Positions 23,052 to 30,437 of a stretch of 33,766 bases of DNA are shown here, piece after piece. The translations under genes and the position numbers were made by a program. The DNA is taken from assembly GCA_903865745.1 (NCBI GenBank), contig CAIPKV010000042.1:1-33766 (forward strand). The letters are read 5' to 3'. This DNA comes from an uncultured Verrucomicrobia subdivision 3 bacterium (GTDB lineage Bacteria; Verrucomicrobiota; Verrucomicrobiia; Limisphaerales; UBA11358). The notes below the pieces were generated by a model. The model ran no database searches. It worked only from the letters and a program-made list of their open reading frames with translations, and had not been told where the DNA came from. The first letter of the stretch is position 1; the number at the start of each line of letters is the position of its first letter.

Positions 23052-23735
23052 TCACTTCCAGCCGTGCATTGAATCGTAACGAAACGTCATCTCACCCACA
23101 TTGTAGCCAGGGTACCAGCGAATATGCCCATCAGCAAAAAGCAGGTTTTGCCCTTTTCCATGCGCCTGCCATTGCACCTGTTCATTGCCGGGCACACCGG
23201 CTTCGCCACCCACGCAATCTTGAACGAAATCATCTTTGTCACAATCCAAGGGCGAAAAGTAAAGTCCATTGTCAATCGTGTCCCCGGATAAAACAAAGCA
23301 CGCTGGAAACAGGATTCGACTCTGATTTACGGGGTCTTCGGTGCCGCTGGCAAAAAAGGCTGCACGGACGCTATTAAAATAATTAAACGGGGACTGGGCG
23401 TTTGCGGGAAGCTTCGCGTTGCCCGGACAATGATAAACATTAGTATTGGCCACCAGAGAGATAATCTGTTGCATCCAACCGTTGGTGTCGGCATCGGGAT
23501 TGGCCGGATTCCATGGGATCGTTCCGCCGGACTGGGGAAATAGTCCGTTATGGTCATCCGCAAACATGGACATGGCCAGACCGATCTGGTGAAGATTCGA
23601 ATGGCAAGCCGCCGTCCAGGCGCGCTGTTTGGCGGCCGCCAGAGCGGGCAGTAACATCGCCGCCAGAATGGCGATAATGGCAATCACTACTAGCAGTTCA
23701 ATCAGGGTGAACCCTTTGCGGAATAACTTTATCAT
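23052..23735 (-). CDS. Type II secretion-like pseudopilin (DUF1559-type)
   Basis: A 227-aa protein with the prepilin leader [20 protein letters not shown] (cleavage after the glycine before FTLIE), then a hydrophobic helix and [20 protein letters not shown], the usual conserved stretch after it. The C-terminal [16 protein letters not shown] is the H-X9-DG-type segment. Processed by prepilin peptidase and placed at the envelope; the specific role is unknown. It is divergent from the carbohydrate cluster. Paralogue of the gene at 963-1847. Confidence 0.9.
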   Translation of the reverse strand: MIKLFRKGFTLIELLVVIAIIAILAAMLLPALAAAKQRAWTAACHSNLHQIGLAMSMFADDHNGLFPQSGGTIPWNPANPDADTNGWMQQIISLVANTNVYHCPGNAKLPANAQSPFNYFNSVRAAFFASGTEDPVNQSRILFPACFVLSGDTIDNGLYFSPLDCDKDDFVQDCVGGEAGVPGNEQVQWQAHGKGQNLLFADGHIRWYPGYNVGEMTFRYDSMHGWK

Positions 23736-24056
23736 ATCATATTTTTGACTTTCAAAGGTAGCATTTTAGGGTAAGACGGTTTGCTTGTCGTGTCGTCTTA
23801 ACGGATGACGCACAGCCACCAGACAAAAATGATGGCTCGCTTAGCCGATTAAAACAGGGCGAAACCCACCTCCGCCCGTTTCTAAAAACATAAAGAGAAC
23901 GGCTGAAAAAACCAGCCGCCGAAAAGCCCGATTTGAGCCTGATAAACACTTGGTTTTTCTATAATCTGCGTTACTAATTAATATCTGAGCCCGTTGAAGC
24001 GCGTCATCTGAATGGATGACGTTACAACCCGGTCGCGTTCGCACATCATGGCACCA
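23736..24056. promoter_or_regulatory. Divergent intergenic region with candidate control sites
   Basis: A 321-bp gap with no credible gene. It holds an inverted repeat TAAGACG (23772-23778) / CGTCTTA (23794-23800) close to the pseudopilin start. A hairpin CGGCTG/CAGCCG lies at 23900-23918. A perfect TATAAT (23960-23965) faces the ThuA-like gene, but its nearest -35-like TTGAGC is 21 bp away. GATGACGC near 23804 is also inverted at 24001. Any of these could regulate the two divergent units; none is certain. Confidence 0.35.
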
Positions 24057-24968
24057 ATGAAACATATTAAACAAACCAAAGGCTGGTTGTTGGGCTTGGT
24101 CATGGCCACTTCGTTATTAATCTCAGCGGCCGCCGACGAGGCTCAGATCAAGGTGTTGGTGATAAGTGGACAGAATAACCACAACTGGACAAAGTCTACG
24201 CCCTTCCTGGAAAAATTGCTCAACAGCACCGGCCGCATTCAGGCAACCGTTTGCAACTCGCCGAGCAACAATGCACCAAAGGCGGAGTGGGACGCGTGGC
24301 AGCCCAAGTTTGGCGATTTCGGTTGCGTCCTGTTGAACTACAATGGCGAGTCCTGGCCGGAGCGTGTACAGAAAGATTTTGTCGAGTACGTTCGGAACGG
24401 TGGCGGCGTGGTGGTCCTCCACGCCTCCAACAATTCCTTCACCGGCTGGAAAGAATACGAGCAAATGGTCGGCCTCCTGTGGCGCGGAAAGGAGTTCGGC
24501 GACAGCCTCTACTTCGATAAAGACGGGAATATTGTGCGTGAAAAAGCGGGTGAGGGTCGGAACATGGGACACGGTGGCCAGTACGATTGGGTGATGACAA
24601 CCCGTGACCCCTCCAATCCCATTACGCAAGGCATGCCGCTGCATTGGATGCACGCCAAGGACGAGTTGTATCATGGGCAGCGCGGGCCGGCAGCCGACGT
24701 CCATATTCTATTGTCCGCTTACTCCGATCCCACGAAGGGCGGCACCGGTCATGATGAACCCATTGTCTGGTGGGTGCCCTATGGCAAGGGCAAAGTTCTC
24801 ACCAACGTGATGGGTCACGTCGGGGAGCTGACCCCGCTGGAATGTGTGGGGTTCCAGGTTGTCCTGCTGCGATCCGTCGAATGGCTGTCCACCGGAGAAT
24901 GCCACACACCATTGCCGGAGAATTTCCCTAGTGAGTCCGAGGTCCGGCTGAACACGCCCAAATCTTGA
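24057..24968 (+). CDS. Exported ThuA-like protein
   Basis: About 303 aa from ATG 24057, chosen because it gives a normal signal peptide (MKHIKQTKGWLLGLVMATSL, cleavage near SAAADEA). ATGs at 24048 and 24012 are also in frame. The domain is ThuA-like, a class I glutamine-amidotransferase-like fold: IKVLVISGQNNHNWTKSTPF, VLLNYNGESWPERVQ, FVEYVRNGGGVVVLHASNN and PIVWWVPYGKGKVLTNVMGH. ThuA proteins are tied to disaccharide use, alongside 3-keto-sugar dehydrogenases; here the next gene is a Gfo/Idh/MocA oxidoreductase. The catalytic role of the family is unclear. First gene of the plus-strand cluster. Confidence 0.85.
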   Translation: MKHIKQTKGWLLGLVMATSLLISAAADEAQIKVLVISGQNNHNWTKSTPFLEKLLNSTGRIQATVCNSPSNNAPKAEWDAWQPKFGDFGCVLLNYNGESWPERVQKDFVEYVRNGGGVVVLHASNNSFTGWKEYEQMVGLLWRGKEFGDSLYFDKDGNIVREKAGEGRNMGHGGQYDWVMTTRDPSNPITQGMPLHWMHAKDELYHGQRGPAADVHILLSAYSDPTKGGTGHDEPIVWWVPYGKGKVLTNVMGHVGELTPLECVGFQVVLLRSVEWLSTGECHTPLPENFPSESEVRLNTPKS

Positions 24969-25002
24969 AGCGGTAGAACAGTAATTCCAACTTTTAAAAC
25001 AA

Positions 25003-26232
25003 ATGACTACGCAAAAAAAACTATCGAGACGCGCTTTCCTGGGCACAACGACAAAACTGGCCGCAGCCACCTTGGCATTTCCCACCATCATCAGCGCCCG
25101 CGCTTTTGGTGCCAACGACCGCATTACCATGGGGTTTATCGGCACGGGAGACCAGGGCCGGGGAGACACGGGAGCTTTGCTGGAATTCAGCGAGGTCCAA
25201 GGCCTGGCGGTTTGTGATGTTGTGGATGACCATCTGGAGAAGGGCAGGAATCTGGTCAACAATCACTATGGGAACCAGGACTGCAAAGCCTACAAGGACT
25301 GGCGGGAAGTGGTCGCCCGCCCGGACCTTGACGCCATCTATATCGGCACCCCGGATCACTGGCACGCGATCATATCGGTTGCGGCGATGAAAAACGGCAA
25401 GGACGTTTATTGCGAAAAGCCAGAGACATTGACCATTCAGGAAGGTAAGGAGATGTTGAAGGTTGCGCGGCGTTACGGCCGGGTTTTCTCTGGAGGCAGC
25501 CAGCGGGTGTGGGGCGATTACAATTGGTTTCACAAAATGATCTACGGCGGGCGCATTGGGCAGGTGCAGGAAGTCTGGGTAAACATCGGCGACCCTTCCG
25601 GCCCGTGCAATCTTGAGCCGGAACCGATCCCTCCGGGCGTGGATTGGAACATGTGGCTGGGGCCTGCACCGATGCGCCCCTTCCACCACACGCTCATTAA
25701 CCGGGACTGGCGACCGTTCCGGGATTACTCGGGCGGCGGCATGACGGATTGGGGATGCCACGTTTTCGGCGGAGCGCTCTTTGCCTGCAACCTGCATAAG
25801 ACCGGGCCAGTGGAGGTTATCCCGCCCGATGGCAAAGAGGTCAAGAATTTGACCTACGTGTTTGCGAACGGTGTGCGTATCTACCATAACGGCGGCTGGG
25901 GTGGGCAGCTGACCTTTAAGGGCACCGAAGGTGAGATCGGCCAATACGGTGATCGAAAGAATCAGAAAGAGATTCCGCCCAACATTCAGATTCCCAATTA
26001 CAAGGGAAACAGCGGCATCTTCGGCGACTTCCTTCACTGTGTGCGCACGCGCGAGAAGCCATTTCGCGATATCGAGATTGCGCACCGCACTGCCACCGTG
26101 GCGCACTTGGGCAATATTGCATACGGGCTCAACCGCCCATTGAAATGGGATCCAATTAAAGAGGAAATTATCGGGGATCCCGAGGCCAATCTTTTGCTGG
26201 ACCGCGCCAAACGTGAACCCTGGAGTGTCTAA
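25003..26232 (+). CDS. Tat-exported Gfo/Idh/MocA-family oxidoreductase
   Basis: A 409-aa protein with a twin-arginine signal (LSRRAFLGTTTKLAAATLAF), so it is exported folded, probably with bound NAD(P). The Rossmann part has MGFIGTGDQGRGDTGALLEF and AIYIGTPDHWHAIISVAAMK. The conserved EKP motif is present (DVYCEKPETLTI). The C-terminal domain contains SGGGMTDWGCHVFGGALF with the catalytic-type histidine. Members oxidise or epimerise sugars, including C3 oxidation of glycosides. It follows the ThuA-like gene by 34 bp and precedes the HEAT gene by 42 bp, consistent with an operon. Confidence 0.93.
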   Translation: MTTQKKLSRRAFLGTTTKLAAATLAFPTIISARAFGANDRITMGFIGTGDQGRGDTGALLEFSEVQGLAVCDVVDDHLEKGRNLVNNHYGNQDCKAYKDWREVVARPDLDAIYIGTPDHWHAIISVAAMKNGKDVYCEKPETLTIQEGKEMLKVARRYGRVFSGGSQRVWGDYNWFHKMIYGGRIGQVQEVWVNIGDPSGPCNLEPEPIPPGVDWNMWLGPAPMRPFHHTLINRDWRPFRDYSGGGMTDWGCHVFGGALFACNLHKTGPVEVIPPDGKEVKNLTYVFANGVRIYHNGGWGGQLTFKGTEGEIGQYGDRKNQKEIPPNIQIPNYKGNSGIFGDFLHCVRTREKPFRDIEIAHRTATVAHLGNIAYGLNRPLKWDPIKEEIIGDPEANLLLDRAKREPWSV

Positions 26233-26274
26233 TCAGGTGTTCCAATGCATTGAATTGTGAGAAACCAAACTGCG

Positions 26275-28773
26275 ATGAATACACGAATTATTGTTCTCCT
26301 CCTCGCCGGGTTCCTAAGCCTGGTAACGTCAAACAAGGCGGGAGATTTTTCCATGACCGCCTTTAACGAGGCGACCCAAAATCTCAAGTCGTACAAGTTC
26401 GGGGAGCGCGAGATTGATTTGCCACACATTGAGGCACTCGTTGCGTCTGCCGCCGTGGATACCCTCGCCCGCCCGAAGGTTGAAGAACGGCTGCTCGGCA
26501 TTCTGGCTAAAGCCACCAACTACGATTCCAGGCAGTTTATCTGCAGGCAGCTGAGGATCATCGGTACGGCAAAATCCGTAAAATCGTTGGAGCCGCTGCT
26601 GACCGATCCAGAAATGTCGAGCATGGCTCGATTTGCCTTGGGGGGAATCGAGGCTCCCGAAGCCGATCAAGCGCTGCTCCGGACGCTGGGCAAGACGGAG
26701 GGAAACTTAAAAGCAGGGGTCATCAACTCCCTGGCCCAGCGACATTACCGTGAGGCGACCCCGGAAATCGCGGGCCTGGTGGGTTCAACCAACCCGGAAG
26801 TCGCCCTGGCGGCAATCAAAGCCTTGGGACGGCTTGGAGGGGATCCAAAGTACACGGCAAAAGTGCTCACCCAAGCACGCCCAACGGCATCGGAGATCGA
26901 TAAAATCGAAATCGACAATTCCCTCCTGGCGTGTGCGGAGTCTTTCGCCGCGAACGGCAAGACGAGCCGGGCGCTAGAGATCTATCGGAACTTCTATACC
27001 GGAGATTATCCCGTTCAATTTCGCATCGCCGGGTTGCGGGGGCTTGCCTTGACGCAGGCGGAAAGCGCGGATCAACTGCTGATGGAAGCCATCAAAGGAA
27101 GCGATCCGGATTTGCGCCGGAGTGCGGTCGGGATGTTGACGCTCACAAAAGACGAAAAAACGAAGAACCTGCTCATTGATCTGGTTAAATCAGCCACGCC
27201 CGATGTGCAGGAATTGAGTATCATTGCGCTGGCGGAACGAGGTGAGTTGGGGGCAGCGCCGGCGGTGATCGAGGTGACCGGCAGTGAACACGAAAACGTG
27301 CGCGTGGCCGCTTATGAAGCGCTTGGTGAAATCGGCAACGAGAACGCCATTGACTGTCTGGCCAAGGCGGCAGCTTCGGGCACTGTACGGGAGAAGCAAA
27401 CCGCCCGGGTGAGCCTGGAGCGAATCAAAGGCCCGGGCATTGACGAGGCGTTGATTCGCGCCGCGAACGCCGGCGATCCCAATAGCCGACGGGAAGTCAT
27501 TCAAGCGATCGGTCTACGGGAGAATCCATCCGCGTTTTCGGCCCTTTATCAGATAGCCGAAACCGAGCCGGAAGCCACCGTTCGTCGGGCCGCGATCATT
27601 TCGGCGGGAAGGATAGGCGCCGCTCCCGAGATGAAGCAACTTGTGGATCTGGCGCTGGCACCGAAAGATCCAGACGATCGATCGACGATCCAGAAAGCCA
27701 TCCTGCTTACGTTCAATAAAATTGGCGACAGCGACGGGCAGGCAAATCCAGTAATTGCAGCCCTGAAATCCGCCCCGACAGAGGCCAAGCCCGTACTGTT
27801 GGGCCTGCTGAGCCAACCGGCCACACCTGAGGCATTGGCGGTGGTGCGCGCAGCGCTCAAATCAGATGAACCAACGACGGTTGACGCGGCGATTCAAACC
27901 CTGAGCGACTGGCCCAATGCCGATCCTGCGGACAATCTCTACGAGGTGGCCTCCACAACGACGAACCAGCCCCAACGGGCCGTGGCGTTCCAGGGCTACG
28001 TGCATATGGGTGAGTTATCAACCGAATCAACGCCCATTTATGTCAAAGCCATGGATTTAGCCATCAATGACGATGAAATAAAAATGGTCTTGTCGGGCCT
28101 TGGCAACGCCGACACCCTTGAAGCTTTGGAATTAGCCGAGAAATACATGATGCGCGAGGGTTTCAAAACTGAAGCGTCGATTGCTGCGATGAAGGTGGCA
28201 ACCCATTATGCAGGACAAAATCCGCCCCGGGCCCGGGCAACCTTGGAACACATCCTCGCTGAGGCTGCAACTGACAACATAAAAGCCCAGGCCCAGGCCG
28301 CACTTAAGCACATGGATGATTTCAAAGATTACCTTACCGCCTGGAAATGCGTCGGTCCTTATACAATGCCTGGCGTGAACGACGGCCTGCTGGTCTTTGG
28401 CACTCCGTTCGAGCCGGAGAAGAACCCTGACAGTCCGAGCCTACGCTGGATACGCATCCGTGACGAATTTGATGAAAACAAGCGCTTCAACCTGTCTTCC
28501 ACTTTCGGGCAGATAGACGCTTGTTCCGTCTATCTCCGCACACAGATTTATTCACCCGAGGAACAGGAAGTAAAGGTCGTTTGGGACGCGGATGACTACG
28601 TGAAAGGTTGGATCAACGGAAAGGTGATCGCCGGCGGCAAGCTCAAGTTGCAAAAAGGCTACAACACTCTTCTGCTAAAGGCGGGCAATGAAGGGGGTGG
28701 GTGGTGCGTCGGCTGCAAGCTCCTAAAGCTTGACGGATCTTCGATAAAAGGATTGCTATGCGAACCCAAATGA
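26275..28773 (+). CDS. Exported HEAT-repeat protein with C-terminal beta domain
   Basis: About 832 aa from ATG 26275, which gives a proper signal peptide (MNTRIIVLLLAGFLSLVTSN); a GTG six codons earlier is less likely. Residues about 80-660 are HEAT/armadillo-like helical repeats of about 30 residues (for example VAAYEALGEIGNENAIDCLA and VRRAAIISAGRIGAAPEMKQ). The last 150 residues are a separate domain (WKCVGPYTMPGVNDGLL, then VVWDADDYVKGWINGKVIAG and GYNTLLLKAGNEGGGWCVG). It resembles the carbohydrate-binding-like domain that many PVC proteins use with sugar enzymes. Probably a periplasmic scaffold; no catalytic site is seen. Confidence 0.85.
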   Translation: MNTRIIVLLLAGFLSLVTSNKAGDFSMTAFNEATQNLKSYKFGEREIDLPHIEALVASAAVDTLARPKVEERLLGILAKATNYDSRQFICRQLRIIGTAKSVKSLEPLLTDPEMSSMARFALGGIEAPEADQALLRTLGKTEGNLKAGVINSLAQRHYREATPEIAGLVGSTNPEVALAAIKALGRLGGDPKYTAKVLTQARPTASEIDKIEIDNSLLACAESFAANGKTSRALEIYRNFYTGDYPVQFRIAGLRGLALTQAESADQLLMEAIKGSDPDLRRSAVGMLTLTKDEKTKNLLIDLVKSATPDVQELSIIALAERGELGAAPAVIEVTGSEHENVRVAAYEALGEIGNENAIDCLAKAAASGTVREKQTARVSLERIKGPGIDEALIRAANAGDPNSRREVIQAIGLRENPSAFSALYQIAETEPEATVRRAAIISAGRIGAAPEMKQLVDLALAPKDPDDRSTIQKAILLTFNKIGDSDGQANPVIAALKSAPTEAKPVLLGLLSQPATPEALAVVRAALKSDEPTTVDAAIQTLSDWPNADPADNLYEVASTTTNQPQRAVAFQGYVHMGELSTESTPIYVKAMDLAINDDEIKMVLSGLGNADTLEALELAEKYMMREGFKTEASIAAMKVATHYAGQNPPRARATLEHILAEAATDNIKAQAQAALKHMDDFKDYLTAWKCVGPYTMPGVNDGLLVFGTPFEPEKNPDSPSLRWIRIRDEFDENKRFNLSSTFGQIDACSVYLRTQIYSPEEQEVKVVWDADDYVKGWINGKVIAGGKLKLQKGYNTLLLKAGNEGGGWCVGCKLLKLDGSSIKGLLCEPK

Positions 28774-28901
28774 TTTGTTCCTCAGACCCTGCACCGATGA
28801 AAGATGAACGGCTTCGCATTTCTTGGATTTTGGCCAAAACGCCGGGCTTTGCCATCGCATCGGGGTTGGTTTGGCGGAAGCGGGAAGTTCGGGTTCCTTT
28901 C

Positions 28902-30416
28902 ATGATAAATTCCCTAGTTCACGCACAACGAGCTTGGATTGTCGCTCTGGTTGTATGTCTGGCAGCGTCTTTTGCAAATGCACAGGGAGACAAAGAAAAC
29001 CAGGTCAGTACGGAGGGCCTTCTCAATGCCATCCATCAAGCAGGTGACAAGCAAGAGAAGCTCTCGCTCATCAGGAAATTGGGGGAGATGGGGGGGTCGG
29101 AATCAACCGCCGCCGCTTTGAACATCCTTGAGAAGGGAAACAGCGAAGAGCGGCTGGCTGCTGCCGATGGCTTGTCAAAAGCCCTGGTCTTTGAGGCGAT
29201 ACATCCGATAGTGCGCCTCGTGAGGTCGGAAGACGATCCGGATCGGCAAACTCAGGAGATAGGGTTTGCGCTCAGATTGCTTGACGCCAATCAGCCGAAC
29301 CGGCGAAAAGACGACGCGGTAGCAAATATTTCATCGCTGCTGAGCGGGGCCACTCGTATCGAAGATCGCAAGCGGATTTTGGCATCGCTCGCGGCAGAGG
29401 ATAACCGGTGCGAGTTTGGTTACGTCGTTGCCCAGGCGTACATGAGCTATCCCGGGCTGGAGTCGCAGGCAACGAAGGTTGCGGACGAGCTCGCGCGGGA
29501 CTTGGGAGTGAAGCCTCAGAAATTGCCATACTGGGGTGAATATGAGGGCGTCTGCGGCGGTAAGAAGAGTAGAGCGATGGTGGTTCCGGAGAAGCACGAG
29601 GACCAGAATCATTTCATCTATAGGATCAGAGTGATTGGCGATGGCATCGACACGACCATGGAGGGCCGGCCGGACAAGGAGGGGGTATCGATAGACAGTA
29701 ACGGCTGGAAGGGCGAGATCCGCGATGACACGCTCCAGGCGAAGAATGGCGACCGGGTCATCAAAATGAAGCGTCATGAGCGCAAGAGCCCCACGCTAGG
29801 ACAGAAGCCGCCGGCGGGAGCGATCGTCCTTCTCCCGCTCGGAGCGAACAAGCCGGCGGACATGGATGCATGGGCGAATGCCACCTGGCGGCTGCTGCCA
29901 GACGGTTCCATGGAGGTAGGCACAGGATACAACACGACAAAGCAAGAGTTTGCATCCTGCCGGATCCATATTGAGTTCGCTGAGCCGTTCATGCCCGAAG
30001 AGCACGGACAGGGGAGGGGCAATAGCGGCGTTTACCTCATGGGACGCTATGAAATACAGGTGCTGGACTCGTTTGGGGACAATCCGGATAAAGGAAACTG
30101 CGGCGGCATTTATAATAACGCCACTCCCCTGGTCCGGGACGTGCAGCTACCTCCCCTGCATTGGCAGACGTACGACATCTTCTTCCGTCCGCCGGAGTTT
30201 GATGCGAACGGCAGTGTCATAAGACCCGCATGCTTCGAGAAGGTGCTCCACAACGGCGTGCTCATTCACGAGAACATCCAGGTCTTGAAGCCGACCCCGT
30301 CTTCCCTATGGAACGACCAGAAGCCCGCGGCCCCGCTTGCGCTCCAGGACCACGACCACGGCAACCCCGTACGATTCAGAAATATCTGGATCGTTCCCGA
30401 AGGTGACCGGCAATGA
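28902..30416 (+). CDS. HEAT-repeat plus DUF1080 (3-keto-disaccharide hydrolase) fusion
   Basis: About 504 aa from ATG 28902, whose signal peptide reads AWIVALVVCLAASFANAQ. The upstream ATG at 28758 would overlap the previous gene and hide the signal. Residues about 35-185 are HEAT-like (EKLSLIRKLGEMGGSESTAA). The C-terminal DUF1080 jelly-roll (about 225-500) has RGNSGVYLMGRYEIQVLDSF, then GNCGGIYNNATPLVRDVQLP, WQTYDIFFRPPEFDANG and FEKVLHNGVLIHENIQVL. DUF1080 members include hydrolases of 3-keto-glycosides, which would act on the product of the Gfo/Idh/MocA enzyme. All characteristic segments are present. Confidence 0.9.
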   Translation: MINSLVHAQRAWIVALVVCLAASFANAQGDKENQVSTEGLLNAIHQAGDKQEKLSLIRKLGEMGGSESTAAALNILEKGNSEERLAAADGLSKALVFEAIHPIVRLVRSEDDPDRQTQEIGFALRLLDANQPNRRKDDAVANISSLLSGATRIEDRKRILASLAAEDNRCEFGYVVAQAYMSYPGLESQATKVADELARDLGVKPQKLPYWGEYEGVCGGKKSRAMVVPEKHEDQNHFIYRIRVIGDGIDTTMEGRPDKEGVSIDSNGWKGEIRDDTLQAKNGDRVIKMKRHERKSPTLGQKPPAGAIVLLPLGANKPADMDAWANATWRLLPDGSMEVGTGYNTTKQEFASCRIHIEFAEPFMPEEHGQGRGNSGVYLMGRYEIQVLDSFGDNPDKGNCGGIYNNATPLVRDVQLPPLHWQTYDIFFRPPEFDANGSVIRPACFEKVLHNGVLIHENIQVLKPTPSSLWNDQKPAAPLALQDHDHGNPVRFRNIWIVPEGDRQ

Positions 30417-30437
30417 ATTCGCGGGGATCAAAGCACC

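Noticed and set aside
23752-23949. 65-codon minus-strand frame in the pseudopilin/ThuA gap
   Set aside because: No domain pattern; the region is better explained as divergent regulatory DNA.
25021-26106. 361-codon minus-strand frame antisense to the Gfo/Idh/MocA gene
   Set aside because: The sense frame has a Tat signal, Rossmann and EKP motifs; the antisense frame has none.
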